Positions 25,957 through 38,837 of a stretch of DNA of 64,000 bases are shown here, piece by piece. Every line of letters begins with the position of its first letter. Position 1 is the stretch's first letter. The translations under genes and the position numbers were made by a program. The notes beneath the pieces were generated by a model, which worked only from the letters and a program-made list of their open reading frames with translations, ran no database searches and was not told the origin of the DNA. The stretch lies in assembly GCA_019843655.1 (NCBI GenBank), contig JACDQD010000006.1, positions 930,001 through 994,000 on the forward strand, read 5' to 3'. This stretch comes from Lethocerus indicus. Its lineage: Eukaryota; Arthropoda; Insecta; Hemiptera; Belostomatidae.

Positions 25957-27114
25957 CTTGGCGAAACGTTCCTGAGTGTCGAGTATATCAATGAGAAGAG
26001 CCATCTTGTCGTTGATGGAGCGCGGGGGAGTGAGGGAGGGCTTGGTGGGAGTGTTGGCGGGTGCCCTGGGGGTGATGGGGGTGTTGGTGGCCGATAGGGA
26101 GGTACAACAGGTAGGGGCGGCCCGTCGGGGAGGAGGGTACGCCGCCCCAGCCAGGCAGGAGAGCCGCCGCGAGGAGGAGGAAGAGCACCCGGGCAGCGAG
26201 TTGAAGAGGCGGGCCTGGGAGGCGGCACAGGAGGCCATAGAGAGGAGGAGGTGTTCGGCGGAGGCGGGGGCAGCGACCTGTAGCCGCAGTCAGGGGCCGG
26301 GGCCGCGGAGGCGGCAAAGTCAGGGGGCGGGTTGCGGGAGAGCTGGCCCGGGGACCTCACCCCCGGGGTGCAAACCGTCTGCGGCTGGTAGTAGCCCGCC
26401 CCCGACGGGGTTGCCGCCCTCGGCCTGCCGGCCAGGGGTGTGGGCGGGGTGTAGAACGGGAATGAGGCCGGGGCCGGCTCGACGGCGGGGGCCGGCCTCT
26501 CGTACCCCGGCGGCCTCCTCAGCACGATGTTCTCCGGGGATCCATATGTCGGCGTTCCTCCTCCTCTGGGGGGAGTCCAGGCTGGGCAGAGTGTTGGGCC
26601 TGGCGGGGGACGAGGTCGGCTGCTGTGCGGGAGGGGCGGGGGCGGGGGCGGGTGCCGGGGCCGGAACGGCCACCACCGTCCGGGGCGGCGGCGGCGCCTC
26701 TACGTCGTATTCGAACCCGTCCGGGGAACGCTCCGGGTGCAGTATCCTGGGCGGCCGGGGCCTGGCCAGGTAGTAGGCCGACTGGGACTTGGTGAGGCGG
26801 TCGCGGGCCGGCGCCTCCTCCACCGCCTCCGACAGCCCGTCGAAGGAGCCGGTCCAGCGCTGGCGGCCCCCGCCGCTCGCCGCCACCGCCTCCTCCGCCG
26901 AGGGCAGCCTGTCCGGCGTCGACCTGCCGAACCCCGACTTGGGCACGAGGCCACCGTTGCTCAGCGAACCGTTCACTTTCCTGATCAACTTTTCCGGCTT
27001 GCCGCCCTTCCCGTCCGAGAAGCTGAGTCTGCCGCTCACGTTCCTGTAGAAGGGGCTCTGCTTGATGAACTGCAGGGCCCCTCCCTTCTTCGTCTTCTTC
27101 GCGTCGTCCCCCAT
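25957..27114 (-). CDS. Probable alternative first exon of a short dystrophin isoform (frame broken and recovered once)
   Basis: Seen: a minus-strand ATG at 27114 opens a GC-rich frame starting MGDDAKKTKKGGALQF. An in-frame TAA at 27145-27147 lies 10 codons upstream, so this is the first possible start. Residues 1-60 are basic with SPFYRNVSGRLSFSDG, residues about 106-120 read RLTKSQSAYYLARP, and about 150-163 are a Pro-Ala tract. The exon closes INDKMALLIDILDTQERFAK and AAG|GTACAC donor at 25957/25956. The span is 1158 nt (386 codons), so start and end share one frame, phase 0. That frame stops at 26320-26322. The coding-like text moves to another frame near 26536-26539 and returns near 26240-26270. 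Inference: it lies in the large dystrophin intron, on the same strand, with the same exit phase as exon 62290-62452, so it is likely the first exon of a short dystrophin form. I do not recognise the N-terminus itself. A separate nested gene is the alternative. Confidence 0.6.
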
Positions 27115-27147
27115 CCTCTCTCTCTCTCGCTCTCTCTTTCGGCGTTA
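27115..27147 (-). promoter_or_regulatory. GA-rich leader directly before the alternative start codon
   Basis: The minus strand reads as a nearly pure GA tract from 27137 down to the ATG, after an in-frame stop at 27145-27147. It probably belongs to the 5' untranslated leader. GA tracts near insect promoters can bind GAGA-type factors; that role here is inference. Confidence 0.4.
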
Positions 27148-27530
27148 CCCTCCCGACTGCCGACTTTCACCGGCGCACCGCCACTCGACGACGCGGGACA
27201 TGTTCACATCGGGTGAACCGCGTAAACTACCCGCCTGTTGAACAGGTACCTGAACTTGAAACACTTTTTTAAGAAAGCCCGGCGCAGTTTGACGACGAGG
27301 TTGGTTTTGAGGCGAGAGGTCGGGCCCTCGTGGGACGTCATCAGTTGAGAGAGGGCCCCCGCCGAGCGGTGTTCTGCGGGCTGCCTACCCGACCGGACTG
27401 AACGCCACCCACGCCGCCCCCGCCCCGCCCCCGCACCCGACAGGGGCGCGCGCATACGCCCCTCCCCATCGCCTACCACCACACACCCTCCCCACACACA
27501 CACACATCCCCGATTGCTTTAATCCACTTC
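27148..27530 (-). promoter_or_regulatory. CpG-rich region upstream of the alternative first exon, candidate internal promoter
   Basis: Together with the exon, about 26.0-27.5 kb forms the strongest GC- and CpG-rich island of the window. This part lies just upstream of the ATG at 27114 on the minus strand, where a promoter for the short isoform would be expected. I see no convincing TATA box. It drops back to AT-rich DNA near 27520. The promoter role is inferred from position and composition only. Confidence 0.35.
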
Positions 27531-29487
27531 GCGGTTATTACTTAATGCACCATCGGTCCTTGCAGCCCCCAAACCGTCGATAAACGCGGAGACGAACACT
27601 CCGAGGTAAATGCGGTTTCTTTCCGCGATTTAGAACGAATGAGAACGGTAAAAGACAATTTCGTTTTTATTAATAACTTTATATCTCGCGAGAAATCCAA
27701 TGTAATTTGTCGGCTATCGTCGCTCGGGACTACAGTCAGTACACATTCGTTTACGTCACGCTATAGACCGCGATAAACAAATATCTATTTTTTTAATAAT
27801 ACCTGTCGTGTATTTGATTATTTACACTGAATTTATTTGCGATCGAATAAAAATGCGGTCACAATTATCGACTAGTTTCAAACGCGCGGAAAAATATTGA
27901 AATTGTTCGTATTACGTAAAAAATTCGTGGAAGGTAAACAATTCTCAAAGCTCAAAGCTAATTAGGCCCGGGTGTAAGGATGACGGTAGCGAGGTATTTA
28001 CGCCGAAATTGTGCCGGCACTCCCTTTCTAAAACATCGCCAACTCATAACGCACATATTATGCGTGTAGCCGCAGATAGTAGTAGGCGCGGGTAAAGGGG
28101 CGGCGTCGTCAACTTAACGCCAGCGAGCCCCCAGACTTTAGACGGGCCCTCCAACTTTACTAATATTGCGTCGTAAAACCGCACATCACTATTAATTCTG
28201 GCCGGAGAAGGAGAAGGAGGAGCGCGGGAGGAGGAGGAGGAGGAGGAGGGGGTGGGAGGAGGAGACTTGTTGAATATGCCCCGCGTTGAAGCCCCTTTCA
28301 ACGCCCGAGCGAGACGACGCCCAGTTGAAATTAAGCCCAACATAAATTTCGTATATAATTCTGATTAAAACTTTTATCGGGTATTGCGCGTTATTTCCTC
28401 TAGAGGCCCAACCAAAGGACGAAAACTACTAATGTCTCAGTTATATTATAAGAACGATAATCCGAATACTTAAAGTGCCGGCACAAAAATAAATTGAAAC
28501 GTATAAAATCCGGGCAAGCGCATTGTTAAGATTCGGACAGCGAGTAATTTAAACTGATTCGATTTGAAATTGAGTACAACCGGAAGGAAGCGGACTGTAA
28601 AATTCATTGGGATTAGCTATTATGGCGGCGTATATCTTTGCCGCGAAGGAGGGTTAGGCCTAATGATTGTTGGTTACCGGAGGGCAACAATAGTTAGCCG
28701 GCCGTAAACAACGTTTAGAGAGGCCCAACTGACCACAGTAACTTCCAATAGGGGTCGGGGGTCGAGAGGGCAGAAAGCCGGCAGAGAGTAAATAGCACGG
28801 TGATTAGTTCCGAGGCCGCGCCGGCCGGCATTCCTAGGGGCATGACCTTCCTAAACCGGACCTTTACCTCCCCTTGCAGAATACCGGAGGCTCGTCTACC
28901 TCACGAGCTACTACCGCCAATACCGACCGAAATCTACTTGGAATATTATTCCTACGTTTGGACGTCACTCGGAATTCGATTACAGTGTTTAACGATGACG
29001 GGAAGGGGATCAAAAGGAACGATGCCGTGGAATTACCACAAAGCGGAGATTCACGAATCGGTGGTTTCCTCAATCATAATAGTGATACATTTATGACTCC
29101 GAAAATTTGGGGCCAAAAATCTTTACAAAGGTACTATTACGGCTTTACTATATTTTAGCAAAATAAAAAACAAATAACTATCTTCATGACCCCCTATAGA
29201 ATTCAGTACCTATCGACTGAAATATCTACATTATTTATTATAACAGTAATTCGAAGCAAAATATTTTGTATACAGAATAATTCAGATTTTAAATTACAAT
29301 TCCAACCCACTAATATCGGTTTTCATTTAATTATCATTGCAAAATTGCTGGTGGTAATGGTATGTTATGTTTCCTGATTGGGATTGGGATTTTCTACCAC
29401 TCTGCTCCATTTCAAAATTATTGACAGCAATAGGCCCAGACAGACAGAATGACGATATTCCAAAATCTAACATCTCAGTTTTTATAT
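27531..29487. other. No gene recognised; inside the large dystrophin intron
   Basis: AT-rich after the CpG-rich region, with a GAG/CTC-rich patch near 28200-28265. Nothing coding is convincing. Confidence 0.5.
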
Positions 29488-29530
29488 CTCGTCTCGCCGG
29501 TTTGGTCTTTCGCTAAGACCGGTAATCCGA
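29488..29530. mobile_element. Hairpin element fragment
   Basis: About 40 bp match the arm core of the hairpin family (GCCGGTTTGGTCTTTCGCTA followed by AGACCGG). Nothing else of the element is present around it. Confidence 0.5.
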
Positions 29531-32500
29531 ACCCTCCCGGAACAGGTAACAGGTATTCCGAAATAATATCCGCGGACTGTTGTAGTACAAACAGCAACGG
29601 AACACAGATCGTATTGTAGAATGAAGCGGTGTTGGGTGGATGTGTGTAATGGAGGTCTGCTGAACGGGCGATTGGCCCTTTGATGCTTGGGGCTGTGGGA
29701 TTTAGCCCGGTCGGATTGGGTTAGGGCCCCCGCCGTAAATATGCCGGGGGTGCCCTCCAATTAAGGATAGAGGGAAAGTGGGCACGGGGCACGTCTACGT
29801 GCCACAACAGCCGCCGGCCTCCCCACGTGCCCTTTTATCTAGGGACACTAGCCAGACACACACACACACACACGGGGGCGGGGGCACTACACTACACTAC
29901 TTAAAGCGCACAGATAACACCGGCCGGCACTCTTATCAACTGTCCCTCTCCTACACTCTGTTTTATAAATATGTTTAGACCCTCTCTCTCCCACAGTATA
30001 ACCCCCTAGATAGGGTGAACACAAGGGGTGGAGTACGTGTTCGAACAAAAGCAGGTGATCGTATGCCAACCCACTGACGCACGCGCATATTACAAATACG
30101 TGTATTCAATCAGATGTATTAGTTACCGAAATATGAAGGATGTAATAGGATGCTCTCTTTGGAAATCAGTAAAAGTAGGAAGCGATATTGGGAAGATTAT
30201 TGAGAGCAAAACTTTCACAAATGAGAAGATCGAAAAACTTCATTCCAACGTACTAATAAGTATTTGAAGTGTGGGAGTACACAATATTTCCCAAACCAAT
30301 CTTTAAGTATCCAACGGGTAATACTAAAAACCGATTAATTCAAGCCTTAAAACATTACTATTTCACGAGATATATCAATTGCGGTCACACAAAATCCTAA
30401 TAATTCATCCTAAACCGACTTTTCCTGTGCTGAAAATTTTATATTGCGACAAAATGCTTCTAAAACATACTTTCGCAATAGTGCAATGGAGTTGAATGCT
30501 AAGAGTTTTATATTTTCTCTATAACTTTAGAGGCTCGGGTTCAGTTTTATTCATTCCGATGTGTCTAGGCTTTGACCCGCGGCCCCGAACATTAATCCTG
30601 AATTCTGAGCGTGGAGAGAGCTCGCATTTAAACAGAACAGATTGTCACGTCCGCCGTCCACCGGTAAATTCCTTAGTCCGGCGCCACCCGGTGAATTACC
30701 GCCCCGTAACCAGACTACAGTTAATGTGCGGGGTCACTAAACTCCACCGCATGTCCAGCCTACCTTCCCTATTTCCCGGCTTACTAATTGCATCCGACTG
30801 AAACACGCATAAGAATACCTCCCCTCTCTCATCTCACTCAGAAATACAGTTTGTATGGACAGAGGGAATAAATTCGACGCACTTACTCGAGTGAGAAGAC
30901 TTGCCGTGGAAATAAATCGGGAGTAGGGAACCGGGCGCGAGAATAGATTCGTGGAGTGGGAGTATAAGTGAAAGGAAAATGAATAAATAAAAATATATTA
31001 TAGACGACGACAAGCAACATATTAGGAGGGGGTTTATCTTGACGAGGCCGAACTCCGCTGGGGTTCGTGCAGTAAGGGAGGGAATACATTATTCAAAACG
31101 GGACTCCTCCTCGGAGCCGGGCTCCACCTCCGACCGACCCCCGCACCCCACCAACCCTCCGACGAACCCAATTTCGATAAAATACGAACCGAATTAACTC
31201 GGGTACGACGCCGACCACGACTACGACACGGTCCTGAAGTATGGGCACCCCGCCCACCCCGACATAACGTCCCGATTAAACCCGCCCGACCCGAACCGTA
31301 CGAATATATACGTTTTTCGCGCAGGGATTTTTTCCCCTTTTCCCATACTTAGAACCTCACCGGCCACGAAATCGAATTTAATAAGGCTCGATCGAAAAAA
31401 GATATCTAGTAATTTGAGGTTACGCGAGTTGTATCCCGCATTCAACTATTTACCATATTACAACCGCGAAAAGTGCATAAATAAATTATTAATTTTAAAT
31501 TGAACATTATATTAAGTTTATAACAGAATATAATATCCTCTACTGCATTGAATGAAATTAATTTATTTAATAAGTAGTAATGGAGAAAATAATTAAGTAA
31601 AAATACCATATATACTTGGCTATATATAGTTTAAATAATTTTGTCCACTGTAAACATTCAGTGAAATTATTTGCAGTTAGTTATTTTCCCTGACGGAATA
31701 TTTGCATAATTCCTATATTACTAAGCAAACGATTTCGGTACAAATTGAAATAACCTCAGCGAACGTGCAGCAGTAGAAAAACTGTATTTTTTTGCTAGCA
31801 CATTACATTATTAAAATTTAGTCCGACGATAAAATATAATCAGATTAAGTAAATGATTTTACCAAGACTTTTTCAAAACTCCAAGAAATACAATATACAA
31901 GTTGACACCCGATTATTAAAATTTGGGGGTTTGTTTTGAACGAAGTCAATGCTATAGGTTTTTATATAGAGATTCTCGAATTATTGTTTTTATAACAAAT
32001 CTGTTCATAATTGTTACATTGTACTCATTTCCGGCCTAAGTACCCGTACATATTGCGGCCCCAGTTTCGTAAATACGACGATTAGACGGGACTATGGCGG
32101 TTGGGGTGTAAACATCAATGATTCAGGTCTGTTGCGTGAACGAGAATCCCGTCGGAATTTCATAAATAATAGATGGGTAATTCTGAAATAACGCCCGGCC
32201 TGCTGTCTGGGACTCAATTAAGTCGGTGCGGGTCAACGCGAAGCGGACCTCGTTTCAGGGGTCAAAGTTTGCATCCGGGGTGGGAGCGAGGGAGGGAGGG
32301 GACGGACTTAACCCGCAAAGTACCGGGCCGCTCAATTACACACCGCCAAACAGAAATCGGTTCCAACTCGCCTCGCGCCGTTAGTGCCCGGAAAATCCGG
32401 TTCGGAGTCGGAAAACTCCCACACGAAACGGGAAAATTCGACGCGTTAAATTAAATTTCAACCGGAGTCGTCCCACAAACCGTTACACTGTGTAGAATTC

Positions 32501-34360
32501 CCCTCAAGAAAAGACCCTCCAAGGGAACTTCATTTATCACGAAACTGATAACTTTTGCATGAAAGCCCGTTTTCATACTCAAATATATATAGAACTCTAG
32601 CTAAAAACTGAGCGCAATAATACGATCTGACAACGGCTTCCGTTGAAAACTTTATGAGTTGTGAATGTTACAAACGACGGTTACGTACGCCTCACTCTCG
32701 ATAATCCCTGAGATACATCGAACACGAAGTCGTGAGCAACATAACCGACAATTTTAAGACCGAAGGAGTTGTCGAAGTGGTGAGGAATTCAGCGATTAAT
32801 TATTACAGAGGATGACTAATTGCTGTTTCAATGCCGTCAGTTTTAAACAAACAAATTAAATTTAAACACCAGAAATAGGAGTTGCCAATAATTTGGGGAT
32901 AAAACCTGATCAAATAAACGCCATTATGGTATACTGAACAAATCAATTATGTAATATGGGTTCACTTATTAACCCAAAGAGATGTATTCTGAAAAATCGA
33001 AGAGTTGAAAATTATTATAAAAAAAGTGATCTATTTCCACTCTATTTCCTTGTCCCTCCAGAATCCTCCAGCCAACTACCGATCTCTGCCTCCGGTCGCG
33101 AAGCTGCACTAAAGAAAATTCCGGAAACGGATCAAGTAACTGGTGGAATATGGTCATCGATGTTAAATTCCCAAGTGAAAAGATCAATAGCAAGGACGAG
33201 GGAACAGTGCGAAAGGTCGGGACCGGGAGCAACAGATGACTGAATACAATAAGCGACCGAATAAACAGAGAGTTACAGAACTGAATATGAATTATCGCCA
33301 ACTTACGGTGGGAACGAGTAAACTTTTGAATTTGGGCTGTCGTTACTCCTCCTCTTGGGATCTCGTTAAATTATTATTATGTTACTATTCTAAAGTTTTA
33401 GGTAATCGTTCTACGCCTACTATCTACGCCTTATTTCGTCTGTTTTTCAACATCGTCGGTCGGATTCCGTCATTACTACAGTGGCATTAGTATTCGATAA
33501 TTCAATTGTTTATTCGTAGTCGGCCTTAAATTGTTGAAAATTGACTGAGCTAACAGTTGATAACGGTATGTTATTTTCAATTAAAAAACAAACAAGAATA
33601 TGGAGCGCAGGGAGTGCGGAGAATGCATCTACGGTGGGGGGGGGGGTTGGAGCGAGCACACCAATCTTGCCGGGGAATGCGTCCAGTATTTAACGTCGGA
33701 CAGGAGCTTGAAATATGAATTCAATTCCTGTTGGAAATATGAGGCGCGAGGGGGTGGCTTTGGGGGAGGGGGGTAGGCAACCCCACAGCACGGGCCCCCA
33801 CCCACCCACCTACCCCCGGCGTATAGAATCAATATTGATTTTATGACACCGAAGCGGAGCTACCCAAGCGGTACACGACCTGAACTCGCCGGCCACACAC
33901 TGCACGGCCGGCCGACACAACAGAGATGGATAGAGCCCCGGCCAGAGTGAGAGTGAGAGTGAGAGAGAGAGAGAGAGAGGGGGGGGCGCGAGTGGCCACC
34001 GCCAGATAATACAGAGATAGCACTCTCTATTGGGCCCACTCCCCGGTATTGAGGGCCAGATAAAACACGCAGTTGAAACTATTTGAGAGAGGCGTGAAAA
34101 TAACAAAAGGAAATTTTTGCAGTCGAAATCTACAAGAGAGAGAGCCGAGCCCCCCCCCACCTCTCAATGGGGCCCATTGTTACATTTTTACTCTTGGGTA
34201 AGCCCTAATTCAGCGTTCCAACTCGTCAACAGCCCCTATCCCGCATTCCCCTCCAGGCAGGTGCTAAACCTACCCACTCACATCATTAGCCTTTCCATTA
34301 AACCAAATTATCTAATTCGATCGGTGTACCTTAGTCAGGATGTTAGATCGCCGGTTACCT
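29531..34360. other. No gene recognised; inside the large dystrophin intron
   Basis: Alternating AT-rich DNA (31.45-32.0 kb is notably A/T) and GC-rich patches (29.6-29.9, 31.1-31.3, 32.2-32.4, 33.6-33.9 kb). A CA run near 29855-29872 and a 16-bp palindrome GGCACGTCTACGTGCC at 29788 are the only small structures seen. Confidence 0.5.
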
Positions 34361-34364
34361 TTAA

Positions 34365-34846
34365 CCCATTAAGTACCGTAGGACCCAAATGGGGATCGGT
34401 TAATTTTTTTAATTTTTTCTGCTACGACATATGTGTTTACAGGAAGTTTTGTTCTTATCTACCAATAAGTATGACACTGCATTGTCCAAGGTTTTATCTT
34501 TCAACTCCTAGCATTAGATAAGGAGATATTGAGAGGTGTGAGTTTCAAAAAGTCTCAGATAAGGTAGTTAGAAATTCGCCTCCATTTTCAGTTCTGTCTA
34601 TACCTTCACAGTGGATGTTACAGTGAATTTGCTCTCTACATTACATTTTTTACATATCTGACTGTGTCAAGCTGTTAAAACAAATATTTTAATATTTTTG
34701 GTGATCCCCATTTGGATTTAAAAAACAAAATATTTGACAAACTGGTTTTTAAAAACATATTCGGAGGTACTATTTGATAATAATGCATCGTAATAAGTAA
34801 ATTTTATGCAAAATTTTCAGAAAAAAAAAATTTGATACTTAGTGGG
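34365..34846. mobile_element. Candidate piggyBac-type non-autonomous element
   Basis: The 482-bp segment starts CCCATTAAGTACC after TTAA (34361-34364) and ends GATACTTAGTGGG before TTGA (34847-34850), a one-base variant of TTAA. The ends are inverted repeats. A second inverted pair lies inside: ACCCAAATGGGGATC near 34382-34396 and GATCCCCATTTGGAT near 34704-34718. TTAA targets and CCC ends are typical of piggyBac elements. No transposase is encoded. Confidence 0.6.
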
Positions 34847-34850
34847 TTGA

Positions 34851-37659
34851 GTATGATCGAAATGAACCTACTTTTCAAAAATGCAATACGTTTCTCTGAA
34901 TGAACAATTTCGAAAGGATGAAGATCTCATTATGACCACGCTTATATTTAATTAGATTATACTGCAACGAATGTTGTGAGATTTAATTATCTCACGCAGT
35001 ACGCAGGCTATATTACAATATAAAATAGTAAAAACGCGATAAATTTAAAAGTCAAGAATTTCATATACAGATAGGGAGAGGGGGTGGGATGAGAGGTGTT
35101 GTTACATTATCGACGGCTAATTTAATATAAAACAATGGTAGGTGAAAATCAAATTGGAAAAAAAATAAAACAGTAAAGAAGAAAAATGAATTAACCGATG
35201 AATGACATCGGAGAAGGGTGGACAAAAGGGGGACGGGACAAACAGTGTGACACGAAATGAATAATAGCCCGGTTCCAATGGAGAGGGAGGAAGTGGCGCC
35301 GGGTCATGTTTAACATCGATTAAGTTGGACCGGAACGGTGGGTGGGTTCAGTACACCGAAGACAATTGCAATACATTTAATTTTCACCCCTAACTTTTAT
35401 ATATATACAGCCAAGTGTTATCATTTCGATGAAAAAAAACAAAGAAACAGAAAAGCACTTATAGATAGTGTTTCAATTAGACAGGTACTTAATTAACTTT
35501 AGTGTTTGTTCGCCATTGTTCCGGACGAAGTATTACAATTTTGAATTGATTTTGAAACTCGCTTTAGCACGACAGTGGTAATTTTTTTTTACCAAATTGC
35601 GAATCCAAAACTGGGATATTTGCTTCTACAAAAAAATTTGAGCTTTCTAAATTTCGTCTGAAAAATGCGATACACGTCCGTGTATCGATTTGTTTCAGTG
35701 TTGATACAGAAAGTAATAATCCCATAGCCGGTATTCAGTGACTCGAATCGTGTTTTTGTCCCGAAGGCTGTAATTCAAACGGGAAGATTAATCTAAAAAA
35801 AATATCGCGATAGGATTTTAACATAAAATTACTTATAAGGGATCGACAGTCGCAATTAGACTTACGTTCTATCGGGTATGAAAATGTTCGGTACGAAATT
35901 TGTTCACCGTCTACTGGTTCTTGAGAATAGAAATAATTTATATTTTAAAACGATTTTGCGGACGGCCAATATTAATTTCAAATTAGCGACGATACTGACA
36001 CGGCTAAAGAAGAAATATGAGAATAAACGTCGGCAGAAAACAGAAGGAGTGGAACGCAATCTAATTAAAACTTTTCTACCACCACCACCACCACCCTCCA
36101 CCCATCCCCGGCGCCACAAACTATATTTAATTCGAAAACAATATTTTTCGGACGTATTTTCGCGGTTTTGAAACCGCGGCGATCGCTGGCGGAAAAAAAA
36201 ACAAAACAAGATTTTAATTTTCTACACCACGAAATAAATTGTTACCAAACGCGACTAAGTGCGATAAATCACAAGCGGTATCATATATATAAATCTCGGG
36301 GGAGGAAAATATATGGGACAGGGGAGGGAGGGAGGGAGGGGTAGCCCAGGAGACTGGGGAGGACCAGGGACTGGATCCGATCAGCTCCGCTCCGATGGTT
36401 CTCAAAGGATTTAGTGGCCCGAGGGGACTGACTGGGAGGGCCACTCTGCCACGAAACAATGCATTAAAACAATTAGCCCAATCTAGAAATAGGAATATTA
36501 CATACGGAAACAATTAGCAATAGAGATACAGTTAGTATTTTATTCGGTAGTCTAATAAATAAGCAATTTCCGGTAGTTGACGCTTACTAAAAGACGAGCG
36601 GACAATGTTTGGAATCCCGCCCATTCCTTCAATTTAAAATTTATTGACCGTGTCTTATATAAATTGTCGGACAACTAAACGTGGAGCAAACTGAACTAGT
36701 AGGCTGTAGTAGTAACGAATGTCCTACACAACTTTGTTATAAAAGATATTCAAAAAACTAGTTCAGGACCACTATTCCTTGCGTAAAAAACAATGAAAGG
36801 ATCCCAATTTCTTAAGGAAATTTAAGTAGCTAAAATATCTACCATACAAATATTTATCACGGATCTGTAATAAAACCAGAAATCCACAATTTCCAGACTT
36901 CCACCCAAAATAGACACTACTCAGCCAGTAAGTAAATTCATTGTAAATATTAGTATTTCCCCTTTTTTCAATGCAAGCCCACATAATAGCCTACGATAAT
37001 TTCTAGGCCACGGGACACGGGTGATTGAAAATTAATCGGCCGGTTAACCGCGAATGAGCCAGGGGGTCGGTTTAGGGGGGTGAGGGGGTGAGGCAGCTAG
37101 CCCCCAGCCGCTCAATATGCAATTAGCCGCATTTAAATAGAGCCGGCCGCCCACCACTGCGCCCCTTTTATACTGATTTATTCATTAATCGGGACAGGTT
37201 TTCGTTAGGGGTTGCAGGCGGGTGGGCGGGGGTGGGGGTGGAGAGTTCACATTACACCGGACCAAATTGGATCGGTTCTATATTAATTGTAATACAATTA
37301 TGTGACGAGGCAGTGCATAAATGCGGTAAAAGGCGGAAGCTAAATATTTCTCTAATTTTTTTTTTAAATTTAAATTCCAAATTAAAACCCACAACACAAT
37401 ATAATGTCAAACAAAGTTCGTTGAGAACTTTAGACCGAATTATCGAAGTGTTTACAAGCTGGTGCATCACACTTGAGTGCGATCTCAAAAATCCGATGAA
37501 GCCTTCACTGTGAATAGGGCAGAGAGATCTCACGAAAGGTTTTGTACTACGTTCAAAAGTTTCAATTATAACATGACGGGCTGAAAATTATAATTGAAAA
37601 GAAAACCGCGTATTCGATCCTTTGGCCAAATACCGAAGTGACCGGCGATTGGGGTGGGA
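34851..37659. other. No gene recognised; inside the large dystrophin intron
   Basis: Mostly AT-rich, with a GGGA-rich patch near 36320-36360 and a GC-rich patch at 37.05-37.25 kb. Open frames are short and lack family signals. Confidence 0.5.
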
Positions 37660-37720
37660 CCAGCTCAGCGGTTAAAGCGGTTGGGCGTTAACCTGCAGAC
37701 CTGGGTTTGAATTCCGGCGG
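37660..37720 (+). repeat. tRNA-like SINE head (polymerase III boxes A and B)
   Basis: AGCTCAGCGG at 37662-37671 fits an A box, and GGTTTGAATTCC at 37704-37715 fits a B box with one or two changes, about 32 bp apart as in tRNA genes. The flanks do not form an acceptor stem and the anticodon loop is not normal, so this is more likely the head of a tRNA-derived SINE or a tRNA pseudogene than a working tRNA. Confidence 0.55.
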
Positions 37721-38773
37721 TGGACCGAAATATCCTTCGATTAGAATTTTTAAATTATAATAATTCTCATAACTCAGTCTAGGGAACAGAAATTGCTAAT
37801 TGGAAGCACATCTGAACAACGTTAGACATAGATAAATCATCCGCCAACATTTGATATTGGTTCGCAATATTTCATTGTAATCATTACAACCGCCGATCGG
37901 AATTTACTAATGGAAAAATCGAACATTTTATCCGCGGGAAATATTCCCCGGCGTCTCGAAGATTAAATAAAACCCCAGTCGAGGAGAGCAGTAATTTCCT
38001 ACAGTAAATTAACCCGAGACTGAGCTTACACATATAGGGCCAACAGAGGTAGAAACAACAATTTTAAGTTCCGGTGTACGCGGAGGGGTCTGACCGGAAG
38101 TCAGGACCGGACGAAAAGGCGGACCGGAAGTAGATAAGAGGCCGCCGGATGAATGTGAACCCCGTCCCCCTACCGAACATCCACAACGGACTCCGCATGC
38201 CGTTAACCGGTATAACGACCACCACTCAATTTAATGTCCCACCTAACGCGTTTCTCCATTGACAACGCAGAGGCTGTTACAAAATAATTCCCGTCCCCGA
38301 TAATTAAATTTTCAAGTACGAAACATGAATATAAAATGAACGAGGGGGCTTAATGGATGTTGAAGACGAGATATAATACGCGATTACGTCTAATAACATG
38401 AATGAAAAATTAAAATAGATTATCATATATTATAACTAAATAGATTATCATAAACTGCGCGAAGAACCCCCCCCCCCGCTATTCCGGGATATTTTCAGGG
38501 TATGTTTTTCCCGCATAATTATCTGGGAGATCGAGAAAACTAGCGGACCACAATACAGGTGTTTCACGACGGGCGTTAGCATTCCGTCATGCTCTGGAGG
38601 GTAGAAAATCGCAAGGGTGAAAATACTATATTGTGGGGGTGGAGTAAAGCCAAGTCCAGTGGATTGATGTGGCCCAACGCAGGTTTCTGGGCGGGGGAAA
38701 ATACCTCCCCACCCCCCTAATCATTAATAAACCGATAGGGGTTGTTCGATGATAGTCTCTACCCACACATACC

Positions 38774-38837
<64 letters not shown>

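Noticed and set aside
25976..27216. Long plus-strand open frames (265 and 229 codons) opposite the alternative first exon
   Set aside because: They are antisense shadows of GC-rich coding DNA; their Gly/Arg-rich text follows from the Pro/Ala-rich minus strand and there is no splice or start context.
28874..29158. Plus-strand frame with NSITVFNDDGKGI, resembling the ATP-binding loop of type II topoisomerases, after a CCCTTGCAG acceptor-like site
   Set aside because: The match covers about a dozen residues, has an extra residue in the loop and does not continue into the next conserved part, so it is probably chance.
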